A stretch of DNA of 64,000 bases. Source: Linepithema humile (Eukaryota > Arthropoda > Insecta > Hymenoptera > Formicidae). A program made the translations under genes and the position numbers. The notes beneath the pieces were generated by a model. It saw nothing but the letters and a program-made list of their open reading frames with translations. It had not been told where the DNA came from and searched no databases. The stretch spans positions 31,535,418 through 31,599,417 of the forward strand of contig NC_090130.1 of the NCBI RefSeq assembly GCF_040581485.1, read 5' to 3'. Of this stretch, positions 1-13,118 are shown in pieces (the stretch's first letter is position 1; every line of letters starts with the position of its first letter).

Positions 1-1961
1 GAGTTAATCATTTCAAATCAAATCAAAAATCGTAACGTCTGCAAGTATGACTTAAAATTTATAAGTCATCGTAATACGTATTGTAATTAAAAATATGCGT
101 TATACTATTAATTAATTATGGGTACTACACATTTTTTTTCAAGCGAAATCTTGTCAAGTTGTCTGCTTTTAGACTCAAAGAATTTATATATCTAATACAA
201 TATAAAAACTTTAATGAATAATAATATTAAATTTTTTAAATATATAAAACAGTGATTTTTATTTATAAAAAAAAATGTAAATAAGTAATCTTGTAATGTG
301 TTATTAATATGTTCTCGTTTGCATAATAAATCGTTTCAATGAAGATCTCGTTAAAATTCACCGTGGATTAAATTCATAATGATATTAGAGACAGAAAAAT
401 CCCGTTTACGTTCGACAGTAGGAGTATCAAAGCACGACGGAACTGACGGAATTTTTTTTAAGATGACACGTTTGAAAAGTTCGATATCACAATGCGTATA
501 TCCGTGCTCCGTATATTCCGCGCGGTTAAGAGAGAAAATCCATCGCATATCCGCCGCCGCGATTCAGCTCACATTTCCGCTTTTCTTCCTCATCGGCTAT
601 AACCCAGGTTAATTTTAAAAAGCCCGAGACGAACGAATCGTTCGATTCCCCTCCTTCTTTCTCTCCGCGCCACCCTAAAGCTCAATTTCACGTTAGAATT
701 ATCGATTGTATGCGATCGAGTTTCGTCGAGTCGAGAACTCCGACTTATACAACAAGGTGGAAGGAGCAGAAGGTAGAATGACAAGGATGAAGGACGAGAG
801 AGAGAGAGAGAATGAGGAGGGAGGGGGGGAGTAAAGCGAGAGGGAAAGTGTATGTGAGAGAGTGAGAGGCGTTGAGGGTTGAACGAACCAGCCCGAGCAC
901 GTTTTACAAGACGCGACAAACTTTATTTACCTGAAACTTGGGCTTTCAATCTTGCTAGAGTCTACCTCGGCAATGTCAAATACGAATATTGATTATGGCG
1001 ACGAAAATTGATTATAGTAGGATCGTGGCGAACGGAAACTTTTCTAATGAATGCGCAACATCAGCGGTGCCGAATACGTGGCGTTATCTGCCACTGCTTG
1101 GAATTCTTACGTCGTTAGAAAAGCATGTTCCACGTAAAACGCCAATCGATTTTTATCAGCGAGCAAAGTGTTCTCTAGAAAAAAAGAAAGACGCACACTC
1201 CGGAAGGATAATACTGCAAGGACTTCGCTATCAGGATCAAGCGCGACGATGGATTTACGGTGCTCGAGTGGTCCTTTACGGTCGAGCTAGCAGAGTCTGT
1301 CTAGGATGCTGCTGAGCCCCGGGGCGAGGATTGTTCAGCTAGTGTCACGAGAAGCGATTTAAGCTCGATCCTAGCCGTGGATTACCGCGAGATCCTTCGA
1401 CCCGGACCAAAGCGAGTTAGGATTACAGACCCTCGTTTGATGCTAAACTCGATCCACACGCTCGACTCCTACCACCGCGTCGGACAGTACCGATTATCCT
1501 CGCGCCATTTTGTCGCGGTTCTCTCGGGTCATTTAGATATGCAGCATCGACCACTAATTTCTTAGCACTGAGAAAAATTTCATTTCGGCATTCAATTTCG
1601 GCATTCATTTTCAATTTCAGAATAACCTATTGGTCAACCGTTGGACGAAAAATTTGTACTTTTTTAATTATACAACATATTTTGAATAATAAAAATAGAT
1701 AGAAAGTCAAAACATGATGTGTATATAAATATACAAATAAATTCAAACATTTTTAATTAAAAAAATTATATATAAATTTTTTTAGCTTTATTATTAAATA
1801 TAAACAATTTAATAGATGATCCATTAAATTGTTTTTGTTTTTTTATATAGCAAATAATCATTTCAGAAAAATATTTGCCGCACGCGGCTTGTACGAGTCT
1901 TCGAGAAAGTGAAAACGTTCGTGAAAAAACAAAATGATTGTAGCAAATTGAGCCACTTTAC

Positions 1962-1981
1962 TATATATATATATATATATA
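1962..1981. repeat. (TA)n microsatellite
   Basis: Ten TA units. Confidence 0.9.
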
Positions 1982-3005
1982 AATGGAATATCTACCTTTC
2001 CTTGCGTCATTTCTTTCCCTCTCTCATCAGAGAGTTCGCAGTAATATTTTATCCATCCACTTCACCTTTTCGGAACCGTGTAATATTACGCGTCAAAAAT
2101 AAATCGCGGACGTTACGTTTCAGCTGGTTGTCCGGAATAAGAAAACCGACGAGGAAATTCAGCAATCAAACGTGGAAATCTCTCGGGCAAATATTTTCAT
2201 TTGTTCGCAAGTGGCGGTCGGAAATTGGGGCGGTTGAATAATGACTGCGCGGATCAAGCAAACGTGAGGAAAAATAAATATCCGAGAAAGGATGGATTAG
2301 GTCGGGGATAGAGAGAAAGAGACGGACAGATGTGAAGGAAAGATTCGAAGGAAAGTAAAAGAACGCAAAAAAATCAGACTTCCATTTGTATGTACAAATG
2401 AAGTAGACGTATAAAACAGAAGAGAAATGAAAAGAATAAACTCGCTCGACCATAAATCGCGTACATTGTACAGCGAAATCACGTCCATGAGCAAGAAAGT
2501 AAAATTCCACTTCGAATACAATACTTTATACGGATTTTAATACATCACGTAATTACCGTCTGTTGAAATTCCGTTTTCACCACGCCCCTCTATTTGTTTT
2601 CGCGCGAAAAAAAAGGAAACGTGATTTCCGCCGTATGATCGTAAAACGATTTATCCTGCCGCCGTAGCAATTAATTAAGTTGCCGCGTCTCTCCAGACGT
2701 CGCTGGTGTAATTTAACGTAGGTCCCCGGTGACTGAAAGCTAGCTCGTGAGCCAGCAACGAAATTATTGTCGCTCGCGACGACGAATTTCATCGGCCGCG
2801 TCTAATTGGGAAAACGACGCGGCGGGCGATGAATACGCTGCCCTCCGTAAATTGTATTTCAATCGGTTTCCCATATGCGTAAACTTTGCGGCATTAAGCT
2901 AAAATTAACGCGCAAACGAATATCCGATACACTGCAATGCGAAACTTTCTCCGAATTTAACCGTTAAATGAGCATCGAGATCATAATGATGACATATTAC
3001 CACAT

Positions 3006-3009
<4 letters not shown>

Positions 3010-3042
<33 letters not shown>

Positions 3043-3060
3043 TGTGTGTATGTGTGCGCG
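3010..3060. repeat. Compound (GA)n-(TG)n microsatellite
   Basis: About 30 bases of GA are followed directly by TG repeats with a TATG interruption. Confidence 0.95.
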
Positions 3061-3268
3061 AGCGATGACTTTAAATGATGATTTTAATTAACCGAGTTCG
3101 AGTAAATTTCTCCTTAATTAAAGTACCGGCGCGCTGATAGTTCTCAAGTTACAGGCGATTAAGAGTAAAGTTATCGACCGCGGGACCGACAACTGTACGA
3201 CTCACGCGCTAAGAATTTTTAATACGGGAAACTTGATAAAGTATTTTCATTGTCGATTTGCTCGCGTA

Positions 3269-3284
3269 GCGCGCGCGCGCGCGG
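3269..3284. repeat. (GC)n microsatellite
   Basis: Eight GC units followed by a G run. Confidence 0.85.
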
Positions 3285-4811
3285 GGGACACAGGCTGGTT
3301 TATCGTTTCCGCGCAAGAGAGCGCATCAGATAATTTAAAGTGGTACACCCGGTAAGCGGGGCAAACGACTTTATCGGGATGGAAGACCTCTTCCTCATTT
3401 GCATCAGAATCGGCTCCGCTATAAATATCCGTAATTCTCAAGATCGCGTAGCCGAGGCGGGTGATTAATTCGCTACACGCGCATTCGTGTAAAGTGCACA
3501 CGATGCGCCCTGACGCGGAGTAAATAAGTGCCCCGTCGCGCATGAAACGTGCATCACATCGCGATGGATCGCGAATTAATTAAAATACTTGGCTTACAGT
3601 GTGTCTCGTGGCTAAATACGGCAAGGTGCAATGTGTAACATTCAACAAGACAATAATATGCAACGTGGAAAAACAAAACGCGCTTCCCGCGAAGAACAAA
3701 CAATTACACCGCTTAAAATCAGTTATTGTATTTCGAGTGAAAAAAAGTAAGATAATGAAATGCACAATAACGGTAAGCACACAATTGTTCGTGCACGCGA
3801 AAAACGTAAAAGCAAGACTTTTCAAGCGCTTTTGCAATTATGCAACAAGGTCGGAGGATACCTCACCTCGCGGCTTAATTATCGCGAGAAAACCGAGGGA
3901 AAAAGCGGTTTTTCCGCGAATGTGAAAGTGGTGGCAGAGAGACGGCGGCGATGAATCTGTCGAAAAGCGCGGCAACATTGCGGTAGCCACTTTGGCAAGA
4001 GAGATAAAACAAAAGCACATAAGAGAGCAGCAACAGCAGCAGCACATTGCAGCACGTTGCAATAGTCTCCGAACCGCAGATGGAGGTTCCACGCCCCCGC
4101 GCCCTCGTACAATGCGAGAGCGAGAATCGCATATTTCATTCCGCGCGAGGTCCACGTGGACACACCGTTCTTATTACCGTTGCAATATACCGACGAAATA
4201 TTGGAAAACTTGGGAAAGAAACTTATTCCGTTGTTTTCCGTGTTCTCGAGAAAAGAGCGGTTCATCAGCGAAGCGCCGCTTTGCGAAATCGGTAATATCG
4301 CGCGCCCTCCTAAAGCGTTGTACGAAGTGTTCGATCTCGTGTTTCGTAGCGTCTTCGAGAATCTTGCGGAACAAAAAGAATCCAACGGAAAAAAGAACTT
4401 TCATCTGAGAAAAAATCGACTCGATCATACGTTTTTGAAAGTGTTCTATCTCGTATGATAAGTTCTTTTTTCTATTTTTTCATTTCTCATTTAAGATAAT
4501 GCGTATAATTTCACAGTTTGGAATATCTTGCACAGCTAATAGATAAAGTAAGTCGCGATGCTGCGTTTATAATTTTTAGACATAGTTTAATACGCAAGTA
4601 GGAAATTACTTTTTTACTTGCCGCGCAAAAATCGTTTATTTAAATTGCGCAAAGAAGTTCGTCACGCGTTTTATCTTTCACCCATGTAAATCGCAGAAAT
4701 ACCGATGGTAGAGTTCGTTGGAATTCGGGGGGAAAAAGAGATGCGTTATTGCAGCCGAACACAAAAGCCACTCGGGCTTTGACTGGAGGTAACTCCAACC
4801 GTAAAACAAAA

Positions 4812-4862
4812 GGTGAATAGGATGATAGTGTCTGGTGGTGAATAGGACAGAATAGTGTCTGG
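4812..4862. repeat. Imperfect 25-base tandem duplication
   Basis: GGTGAATAGGATGATAGTGTCTGG-type copies lie at 4812-4835 and 4837-4862; the second carries a two-base insertion. Confidence 0.8.
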
Positions 4863-5955
4863 CCGATGACAACAAAGTTAGAATCGACAAACGATATCAT
4901 CAACTTTCTGTTGTATGGACAATAAGCAGTTTGCAATATCTGTATGCATCCAGAATCCTGAATCAAATTGGAATATAGCGGCAAAAATAACTTTAACACA
5001 CGTTACAAAAATAATCAAATAAAAAGAGAGACAGAGAAAGAATAAACAAAATAAAATAACAAAATACCATACCGAAAAGTAAAATGCACATTGACAAATG
5101 TAAATTGACTTGTTAGAAAGAATTAAAGAATAAAATAATTTACTAATATAATTTTGTAAAGGCAAATAAATTGTATTTTATTAAAAATTTAATTTTATCA
5201 TCTTTTCTCTCTTTCTTTCTCTCAAACTTGTTTCCTATCCTTCTTCATGGTTTTTACTGTAAAATATAGATGTCTCGATATTGTTGTTGATTGCAAATAT
5301 TGATGACAAGTCGGCCAAAGAGCCTGTAGTGAAGAGAACCACATCCGGTGGTTTCACGTTACGCTCTTGTATTGTAAAACCGCGTATAAAAATTTCTATG
5401 CTGCCGACCAAATAATAAATGTCGCCTCGCCCCCGAGACCGAACTTGTGCCGCGCGAACGTACGTAAAAACGCTTGCAACAGCCGCAGCGTCGAAGGCAG
5501 CTGCGCTGTCGCGAGACAAAACCCGAAACTATCGCCGACCCAGATAGGCGGTCGAAAGAACACCAACGACATTTCGATATTTCAACCTCGCATCGCGCCC
5601 TTTCTTCCCCGTACAGAAGCGGCGTTCCGCCGCACAGAACAATGCGACCATTTGCATTTTGCCGCGGAACTGGAGATGAAAGAGAGCCATGGGCGAATAT
5701 TTTGCGCCACCCTTGGCCCGCCCCTGTGGCCTTTCCCCGCTTTCGCGCCGTACCCTCCTCGCCAAGAGTTCTAGGCCAGAAACGAATTGTGAGAATTATG
5801 GAAATTTCTACCGCCACCCTCCGCACCACCAGCACCCTCTCTCTCATTCCCTCTCGTGCGCTCTTCCTTCCGTTGTCCCATTGGCTTCAGCTCGCGATTA
5901 CCGCGGTTAATTCGAGCGAATGAACGGCGATTAAAAGCACGTACGTGTCATCGAT

Positions 5956-5980
5956 AAAAAAAAAAAAAAAAAAAAAAAAA
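5956..5980. repeat. A25 homopolymer
   Basis: An uninterrupted run of 25 A. No retroelement body or target duplication is recognised beside it. Confidence 0.95.
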
Positions 5981-8900
5981 GGCAAATAGATCGCTATAAC
6001 AGGATAGTAATTGTATCGTTTTACACGTTCGAACGTTTTCGATCGCTCGTAAAATGTCCGTATTACACAAACTATCACTTTGCTAAGCGCGGAAAAGAAA
6101 GAAGATAACTTGCAGTAATTTTGGATAATTACAATTTGATGCATCGTGGAAGACTATTTTTCCTAAAGTATGTACGTGCATGTTTTATTTCGTTGCGGTT
6201 TTACGCTCTTAAAATATTATGTGTGTACAGCTTTGTGATAAATAATAATTTACGCTTATATATTAGTTTATATGGTGAGGTGAAGTAGCGGTTATTCGCA
6301 TATTACAAAATTAATGCATAAATATCGGCCGAGCTATTGAACAAACTCCTGCAATAAAACGACGCGAAATAATTTAGTCCACCGCGCGCCTGAAATATTC
6401 CGGCACTTTGGTAATCAATATTTTATCATCATCTTGGATCACGTCCAAGATGATCCTGGTGAGAAATTTAAATATTTTATGCGTATACTACGCGCAGATG
6501 GCCAATCCTGGTAGACCGTCTCATATTTTACTCCGTATGCGTATACTTTCCTACCCTTTTTCGCTTCCTTCTTATCTGCCCACACGCCGCTATACATACT
6601 ACACGATTTCCTTATCCTATTTCTTAATCCTGATTTTCTCCGCGTTCTTATCCTGCGCGTATGCACTCGCAGCTCCCTCCTCCCTATCCCTTTTCCGTCA
6701 CACGGCTTGCATTTTTATTTTCTTCCCTCACTCTTTCCAGCATCTTATCTTTATTACTGCTTCTTTCCCTAATTCTCTCTCTTTTTCCCTAACTTCTCTA
6801 CTTATCTTCCTTCCTTTTTCTTTTATGCGAAACATAAATATATATTAGATAAATGCTACGGCAAAAATTTACTACTCCGACAAGGTTTAAAGAGATGCGA
6901 ATATATAAGTTCATTGTAGAAAAACATCTTTCAAAATAGACGATTACGCTAATCGTTTCAAATAACAATATCATCAAAAATTAAATATAATATAATAATG
7001 ATATAAAATATGCTGTCAATGACTAACTATTTATATTTAATTAAATCCAATAATGTAATTAATAAAAATTATATAATAAATTATTTCAATATATTATCTA
7101 TAATTACTTCATATTTTATTTATACATATGATATAAAGAGTAAATATGCAAGCATCTACATATTTTATATCGTGTATGATTTTTTTATAAGCACGTGGAC
7201 ATGAAATTTGCAATGCTCCGCTCCGATGTCCGTGTGGAAACGGAAAAACGCAGTAAAATCGCCATTTGCCAGGGAGTTTACGCCAAAAATTTCTCGTCAA
7301 TCCATTTCGAAATAGCTGCAAGCATCGCATAGAAGGTCCGTTAAAATTAACCGAATCGTTTTGTTATCTCAATTCCGACGAAGCAAATAAAATTCAATTA
7401 AATAAAATTTAATTAAAGCAACTATGTGTTTTATTGCTTCCACGCGATATGTTGCCAAAATGCCATACGACTCTGTATACGAAATTCGTAGTCCATGAAA
7501 CAAAACAGCAGATCGCTCATTTCAACCAACAGAATACGTAAATCATTTTGATATGACGAAATTAAAACTTTTTCCCTTTGCGACCGTAAAAAATACTGTA
7601 ATTAACTTTCAGTCGTTCCCGCAGTCGATCCTATTGTTTCTCTCAAAATGAGAAAGACGTACTCTTTTACTCAATTGTTCGCGCACACTATTAAATGTAA
7701 ACGATCGCGATCGTGTAAACAGGGAAATGCCAAAGTTCCGCTCGCACTCGCTGTGGATTACCACTATCGCCACGATCTTAATATAATATGAAGTCCGAAT
7801 CACGCAAGAACGCGCCGTATATACGCGGATATGCGCCGTAGCAGTTGCAGCATAGTTTCTCTGCGGTGTTCTATCGCGGCCGAGTGAAATCAATCGCGGT
7901 TGAACGCGCAAGTATCGAAGCTACGCTCAGGATGATCAGGATATGGGCCCGTTCAACGCGCGCAGCCGGAGGGGATGGCAATAGGATTCGGCCGGCTATC
8001 GGCTGCCGAACGTACTCGCGCGATTCCACCGCGCCGCGGGAATCGCCCCAAGTTTCCATCGCGCATCAGCAGCCACGGCACTCAAACCGGCGGAAGTCTA
8101 TTCGAGATAACTGAGGATTACCAAGTGCTTACATTCTGGTCGAGTGTAAGTCGACAGGTAAACTGTCTGTCAGAATTTGCACGCCGATCGCGTGATACAT
8201 GATTAATAATTTTCATTAGTAATAGATAGGTGCTGAATATCGATGAAGTCACCTTAGGAAAATTCCACGCGTTAACTATATATTAGATAATGTTGTAATT
8301 GATACCTATAAGCAATAAGGAATTTGCGTTGTTCGCCGAAGAAAGACTTCTGAGGCCTCGCGTATTTCTAAAATCGACACGAGCATATTTCTATAATAGA
8401 TTTTATTTATAACCAATTTTCTTTTCAACTATTCACTAACTCTCGTCAGTGTAGAAATTTTTCTTCTGTTATGTCATGTTAAAATTTCTAAATATAATAA
8501 ACGTGAACATTATCACGTACATGCATGATAAAAAATTCGTGCGCTAATAGCGTACAAAATAAAAACTTCTAATAGTGATATTATTTCTAATCATTTTAAA
8601 GAATTTTCACGCTACATTCGCGCGCAGACGGTCGAGAACGTAAATTTTTCTTAAAATCGAACAGTTTAAATCTGAGACTATTAGCTAAGTAAGAGAATTA
8701 GTACAATGGTAATTAAGAAATGCTCCATTCGAGTAACACCCGCTAATACCCCCTAATACCTCGATTCTGTTCGCCAAAATTCCCCCACGATTTATCGGAA
8801 AGGTGCAAAGATGTGAATAAGGTAAAAGCTGCAAAGTGATGATTCAGCGACTGACCTTATCCGATGTCGATGAATCATGTTCCTTATGGAAATTCGAGTT

Positions 8901-9116
8901 CTTTACGTAAACTCGCAAAAACATCGCACGTAACGTATCTCGGATAGAAATTTTCTTTCGGGAAAAAAAAAATTCACGAAGCGAGCTTTTCTTACATCGT
9001 TTTAATCATCGATATAATATATTTTCGTATATTAATTCTAAACTAAATTGTATCGAAATAAATCGTCCGGATTCCTCCGCGGTGGTGAATTCTGCAGATT
9101 CACTACAAATGCGAAC

Positions 9117-9174
9117 TGCATGTTAGTTGGCGACTCTGCATGTAATACCACTTACACGACGAGCAGCCTGCATG
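9117..9174 (+). promoter_or_regulatory. Three TGCATG motifs in 58 bases
   Basis: TGCATG is found at 9117-9122, 9137-9142 and 9169-9174; the last lies in the palindrome TGCATGCA. In RNA, UGCAUG is the binding motif of Rbfox-family splicing factors. This would matter only if the region is transcribed, for example as intron of a larger gene. Confidence 0.25.
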
Positions 9175-9341
9175 CAACTGCTGCGTGTAATAACAGTGTT
9201 GCGCGGTCGAAATTATTCTAAATCTGACGCGTTACAACTTCCAGAGGTACAGTGATGTTCGTGCCCGCGTGCAACAGACGCGGTGCCCTATTGTTAATTA
9301 ACTCGAGATTTGTTGCCCGAGCGGAGCCGGATGACAGTCTT

Positions 9342-9375
9342 GAATTTACCGGATGTAGCAACATCCGTTAAATGC
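9342..9375. other. Short near-perfect hairpin
   Basis: The left arm GAATTTACCGGATGT (9342-9356) and right arm ACATCCGTTAAATGC (9361-9375) pair with two mismatches around an AGCA loop. It is shorter than a typical pre-miRNA and matches no miRNA I know. Confidence 0.5.
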
Positions 9376-10126
9376 AAACAATTTACGGAAGAAGTCTCGG
9401 GAGTAAAACAAACCATGACCGGCCGTCGGCGACGTTTTCTGAAAAGTACCGGAGCTAACCCCGAGCGGAAGGACAGAGGAGTTCTGTCTTCAAAGTTTCG
9501 CACGAACTCTTCTGAGAAAAATGAAAGAAAGCTCAGGGATCAATGAACAAAAGGTGGGGAAGAAAAGAGCGAAACTGACCACTGGAATTACGCGGATGTT
9601 TTAATTCCAAAGTGAGACACGTCGAAAACAAAGGTAAGGCAGCGGCGAGAGCGGCGTCACAATTAGTGAAATAACGAAGGAGAAATGCTGCCTGTTTTCG
9701 GAGTTCGCGTTTTACTCGTCTCCGCCGCGATAACCAAAGCCGACGGGGACTCGGCAAAGAGCTGGGACCGATCCTTTACTACCCACGCGTTCCAGAGTTA
9801 CGTGCAAGCTTTGACTTCTCTATTCAACTTAAGAAAGTCGATATATAAAATGCGTACAAGTAGCTTTTTGATGTTATTTTTTTTTGTGTATTTAATATAC
9901 AAGCCTAATGAAAAATATCGATATTTATATCTCATTACATGCTCCATTATCGTTATTCGATACATTTCACCATAAAATACAAACATACGGCAAAATTTCA
10001 AAGATAAAACAAATGTTTAAATATTATATTACTCAAGCCAATATGGCGTGATTTATTTTTCATGATTGACTGTATTGATATAGATCTTGCGTCTAATACC
10101 TAAACTATAATTTTTTTAAATTAAAA

Positions 10127-10143
10127 AGAGAGAGAGAGAGAGA
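10127..10143. repeat. (AG)n microsatellite
   Basis: About 17 bases of AG following an AT-rich segment. Confidence 0.9.
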
Positions 10144-10765
10144 CTTTCTTCAATCCTATTCCAAAAATATCAAAGACTTCGCCGTTTCTTTTCAAGTCGG
10201 GATGCGAACGTTATAATCTTCAGAAATTACATCTTCATTGGAAAAGTCCGCCGGTCCGTGTCTTTCTGAAAAGAAAAAGTAGAAGTAGACAGAGACGCGT
10301 AGGAAGAGATGAAAAGCTGTGGCTAAAAAAAAAGCGCGGAATTTCCGAGCACATTCTCATTGCATATTCAATGGGATAGCACACGTACACGTGTGTACCT
10401 GACGCTGGCAAATGCAGAAAAAAAGATACGGCAACGATCTGATGTACGATCTGAAAAAAGGGAGCGAGTTCGCTCCGTGCGCGACACTGCGAATGCGAAA
10501 GGGAGATTAAACGAGAACGCGTGCGACCCGATAATTTGTTCGAGGAAAAACAAGCAGAAAGAAAATAGCATCATGCAGTTTCGGTATCTTTATGCATGCG
10601 TTGAGCGTTTTGTTTATAGTCACTGAATCATCCGACGCGGCGTTCACCTGGATGATGTAAATAGTAATTGCGTAAACGCAGCGTTTCTACGGAAAAACTC
10701 GTAATTTTTACAAGCACTTGGGGACGCGAATGCGATAATGCGAAATTGAGTAAAGTTTTAGAACA

Positions 10766-10789
10766 ATATATATATATATATATATATAT
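10766..10789. repeat. (AT)n microsatellite
   Basis: Twelve AT units. Confidence 0.95.
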
Positions 10790-12928
10790 GAATTGAAATG
10801 AGAGAGCTGTTGTTTCTTCGAATAAAATAATGTTTCGGCATTTTAATTTAATCGCAAATCAATTTAATAAATATTAAATACCTTTGCAACTAAAGCCCGG
10901 TTAAGATTCACGATTAAGAGTTAAAGTTCGCTTTAAATTGCACCAACAATTTGTATCTATTACCGAACAGCAATACGTTTAGTCTCCGCAGGAATTAGAT
11001 GGCGTACGAATTGGAACGAGGACAAGAGCCACGTAATTCCACGACTTGGAGGTAGAAGAACGAATATCTTGTATCTGTACCCGTAAAACACTCAGCCTGC
11101 CTCGACTCGACTCCCCCGGTCGCACAATGACATTGGTTGTTCTCCTATACGCGTATGTAAATTTATTCTCCGGCGTTACGCTCACGTACGCTCGCAATGC
11201 AGATTTTACATCGCGCCCTCAGAAACCCGTCAGTACAATTTCGTAGTGGCTTAGTAATTTCGATTTAGGTCCGATAAAGGTTAGCGGCATTGAAGCCGAG
11301 ATGAAACTCCGCTGCGCGGCTTTCGATTCAAACTGTTCCAAAGCAAGGTTCCGCCACGTCAGTTTCGAACTCTGATCGCTGTTACCGTTCGTTAACCTTT
11401 AAGCGACGCGAAACTCAGAAACTTGAAACATTGCTAAAGAATATTCATTTCACACAGAAAAGTATCTTTACAATATTTAATATTTTTTTATTTCACAAAC
11501 TCTGTTTCGATGACTCGCGTGTATTTCAGTGCTGCGCGCATCTTTAGTTACGCCAAAATTTTATCAATAGAATCGATGAATAGATACGTATTGCATATCA
11601 TTTTGTTAAAAGAATTAAAGGATCATTAACCTTTTCACATCTAGTAAAATTAAAGAGCTAGTAAATAAGAAATTGACAAGTTTGATGAAATTTTATATTA
11701 CATCAGATAATCACAATACCGATAATTGGAAACTCTTAAATGATTGGTCGCGCGAGGAAAAAGACGTGACAATGCTTGAGATTTTAGTCGGGGACACACG
11801 TTCGGCACTCTCGACCACGAAATTCCACGCATCATCATTGATGAAGTGACCGTGCGTATTCGCATGGTATGATGAATTACCTGTCGTGCTCGCAACCGCA
11901 ACAGAGTAGCGTGGCGATAATAACAAGACGAGTCCGGCGTTCGAGAGCACGCAGCATATAGTCGAGTCTCGAATGAAAGCATTGCGTGAAACGTGACCGG
12001 CGATAAATATCCAGTCAATATCGATAGCACCGATTCGCTGAGCGGACTTGCGTGGGTGCTCGCACGATGCTAACGCCGCATTTCGTCGTATTTCGGAGTA
12101 GGCGGAAGGGGAGCCGCTTGAGCGCAAACCGCGAGATATCGCGTCGATAATCCGCCAGCAGATAGTTACAAGTGTGCGCACGACCGGGCGAGTGAGCGCG
12201 CGGCGCTTGCTTTTTACTCGCGATTTTAGCGAGGCGATTTCGAGCGAGATCACGGAATGCATATTCGCGTGGCAGAAATCGCCGAGCTAAACGACCCTAA
12301 TTTCGCCGAGTGCGGACTGTAATAGCCACGTACTAACGGCGCGATCGGAAAGGCGGATGAATAGTCCGTGATGGAACGCTTAAGGAAATATGCTACCGTG
12401 ATGGATCTGAAATTCTCGCAAAATGCATTTTTTATTCATAATATCGCGGCAACTAGCATACTTGCAGAATATCACACGGCGGAGCGGTTCACAAAATTGC
12501 GCGTTTTTGCGGTTGCGGTTTTTGCAACGGCAATCGGCCACTCAAATTTCTCTTTCCTCTCTACGCTTCCCTGTGATTAAAATTAAAGTCGCGGGGTGGC
12601 GTCTATTCACATACGCGTCGACAAACATCCAAAATTTCCACCGAGCTCTCTCAGCATATATCCTGCAAACCGCGCAATAGTGTCCCCTCGGCATACGGCG
12701 GTGCTTAAATATTAAAAGCAGAAGGATGCACGGGCTTTCCTGAAGTAGAAAGGGGGAAGCGCGACGGACAGATGGGGGACGCGGCGAGGTAGAAAGATTA
12801 AAGTTCGAGGGAGCTAAGAGGTAACGCACTCTCGGCGCGTGTACGTGTGTCGCGATTTCAAGCGTTCGCCAGGATCAAATTCCTCGTCGAGTAGCTTGGC
12901 TGGAAACATTCTGCTTTAGCCCGCCCAT

Positions 12929-12944
12929 GCGCGCGCGCGCGCGC
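12929..12944. repeat. (GC)n microsatellite
   Basis: Eight GC units in a CpG-dense segment. Confidence 0.9.
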
Positions 12945-13082
12945 ACGCGAGTACCCTCTTTGGAGGGCCTCCCGGAACGAGTCGTGGAACATCGAGGATG
13001 CTGGGAATTCCATCGGAAGACGCGGAAGGCGAGTGCCGCGTTTCGAACCACGTCCGACGCCGAGCTCGCCGCGCGTCTGTAC

Positions 13083-13118
13083 CTCATCTTCCCTCTCATC
13101 TTCCCTCTCATCTCGCCT
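13083..13118. repeat. 12-base tandem repeat, three copies
   Basis: CTCATCTTCCCT occurs twice exactly, then once as CTCATCTCGCCT. Confidence 0.9.

Larger units (their letters stand above)
1..5200. other. Non-genic stretch: mixed AT/GC sequence with scattered repeats
   Basis: No gene is supported here. AT-rich segments (about 1-350, 1620-1980, 4450-4660 and 5000-5200) alternate with CpG-richer ones. It holds a short GA run at 796-810, a TA run at 1962-1981, a compound AG/TG microsatellite at 3010-3060, a GC run at 3269-3284 and an imperfect duplication at 4812-4862. Reading frames up to 168 codons (3879-4385, minus) overlap others on both strands and show no family motif. Confidence 0.7.

Noticed and set aside
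638..652. GTTCGATTCC, resembling a tRNA T-arm
   Set aside because: No matching acceptor stem, anticodon arm or D-arm lies upstream at tRNA spacing.
3879..4385. 168-codon minus-strand frame plus several overlapping frames on both strands
   Set aside because: Simultaneous openness in several frames is a composition effect. The Cys/Ala run comes from a CAG/GCA-rich segment. No family is recognised.
5359..5847. 162-codon minus frame and overlapping plus frames up to 149 codons
   Set aside because: Three or more frames are open at once in CpG-rich DNA. None has a recognisable domain.
11711..12262. 183-codon minus-strand frame
   Set aside because: It lies in CpG-richer DNA where stops are rarer. 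A second long frame overlaps it, and the product has no motif, signal peptide or recognisable family.
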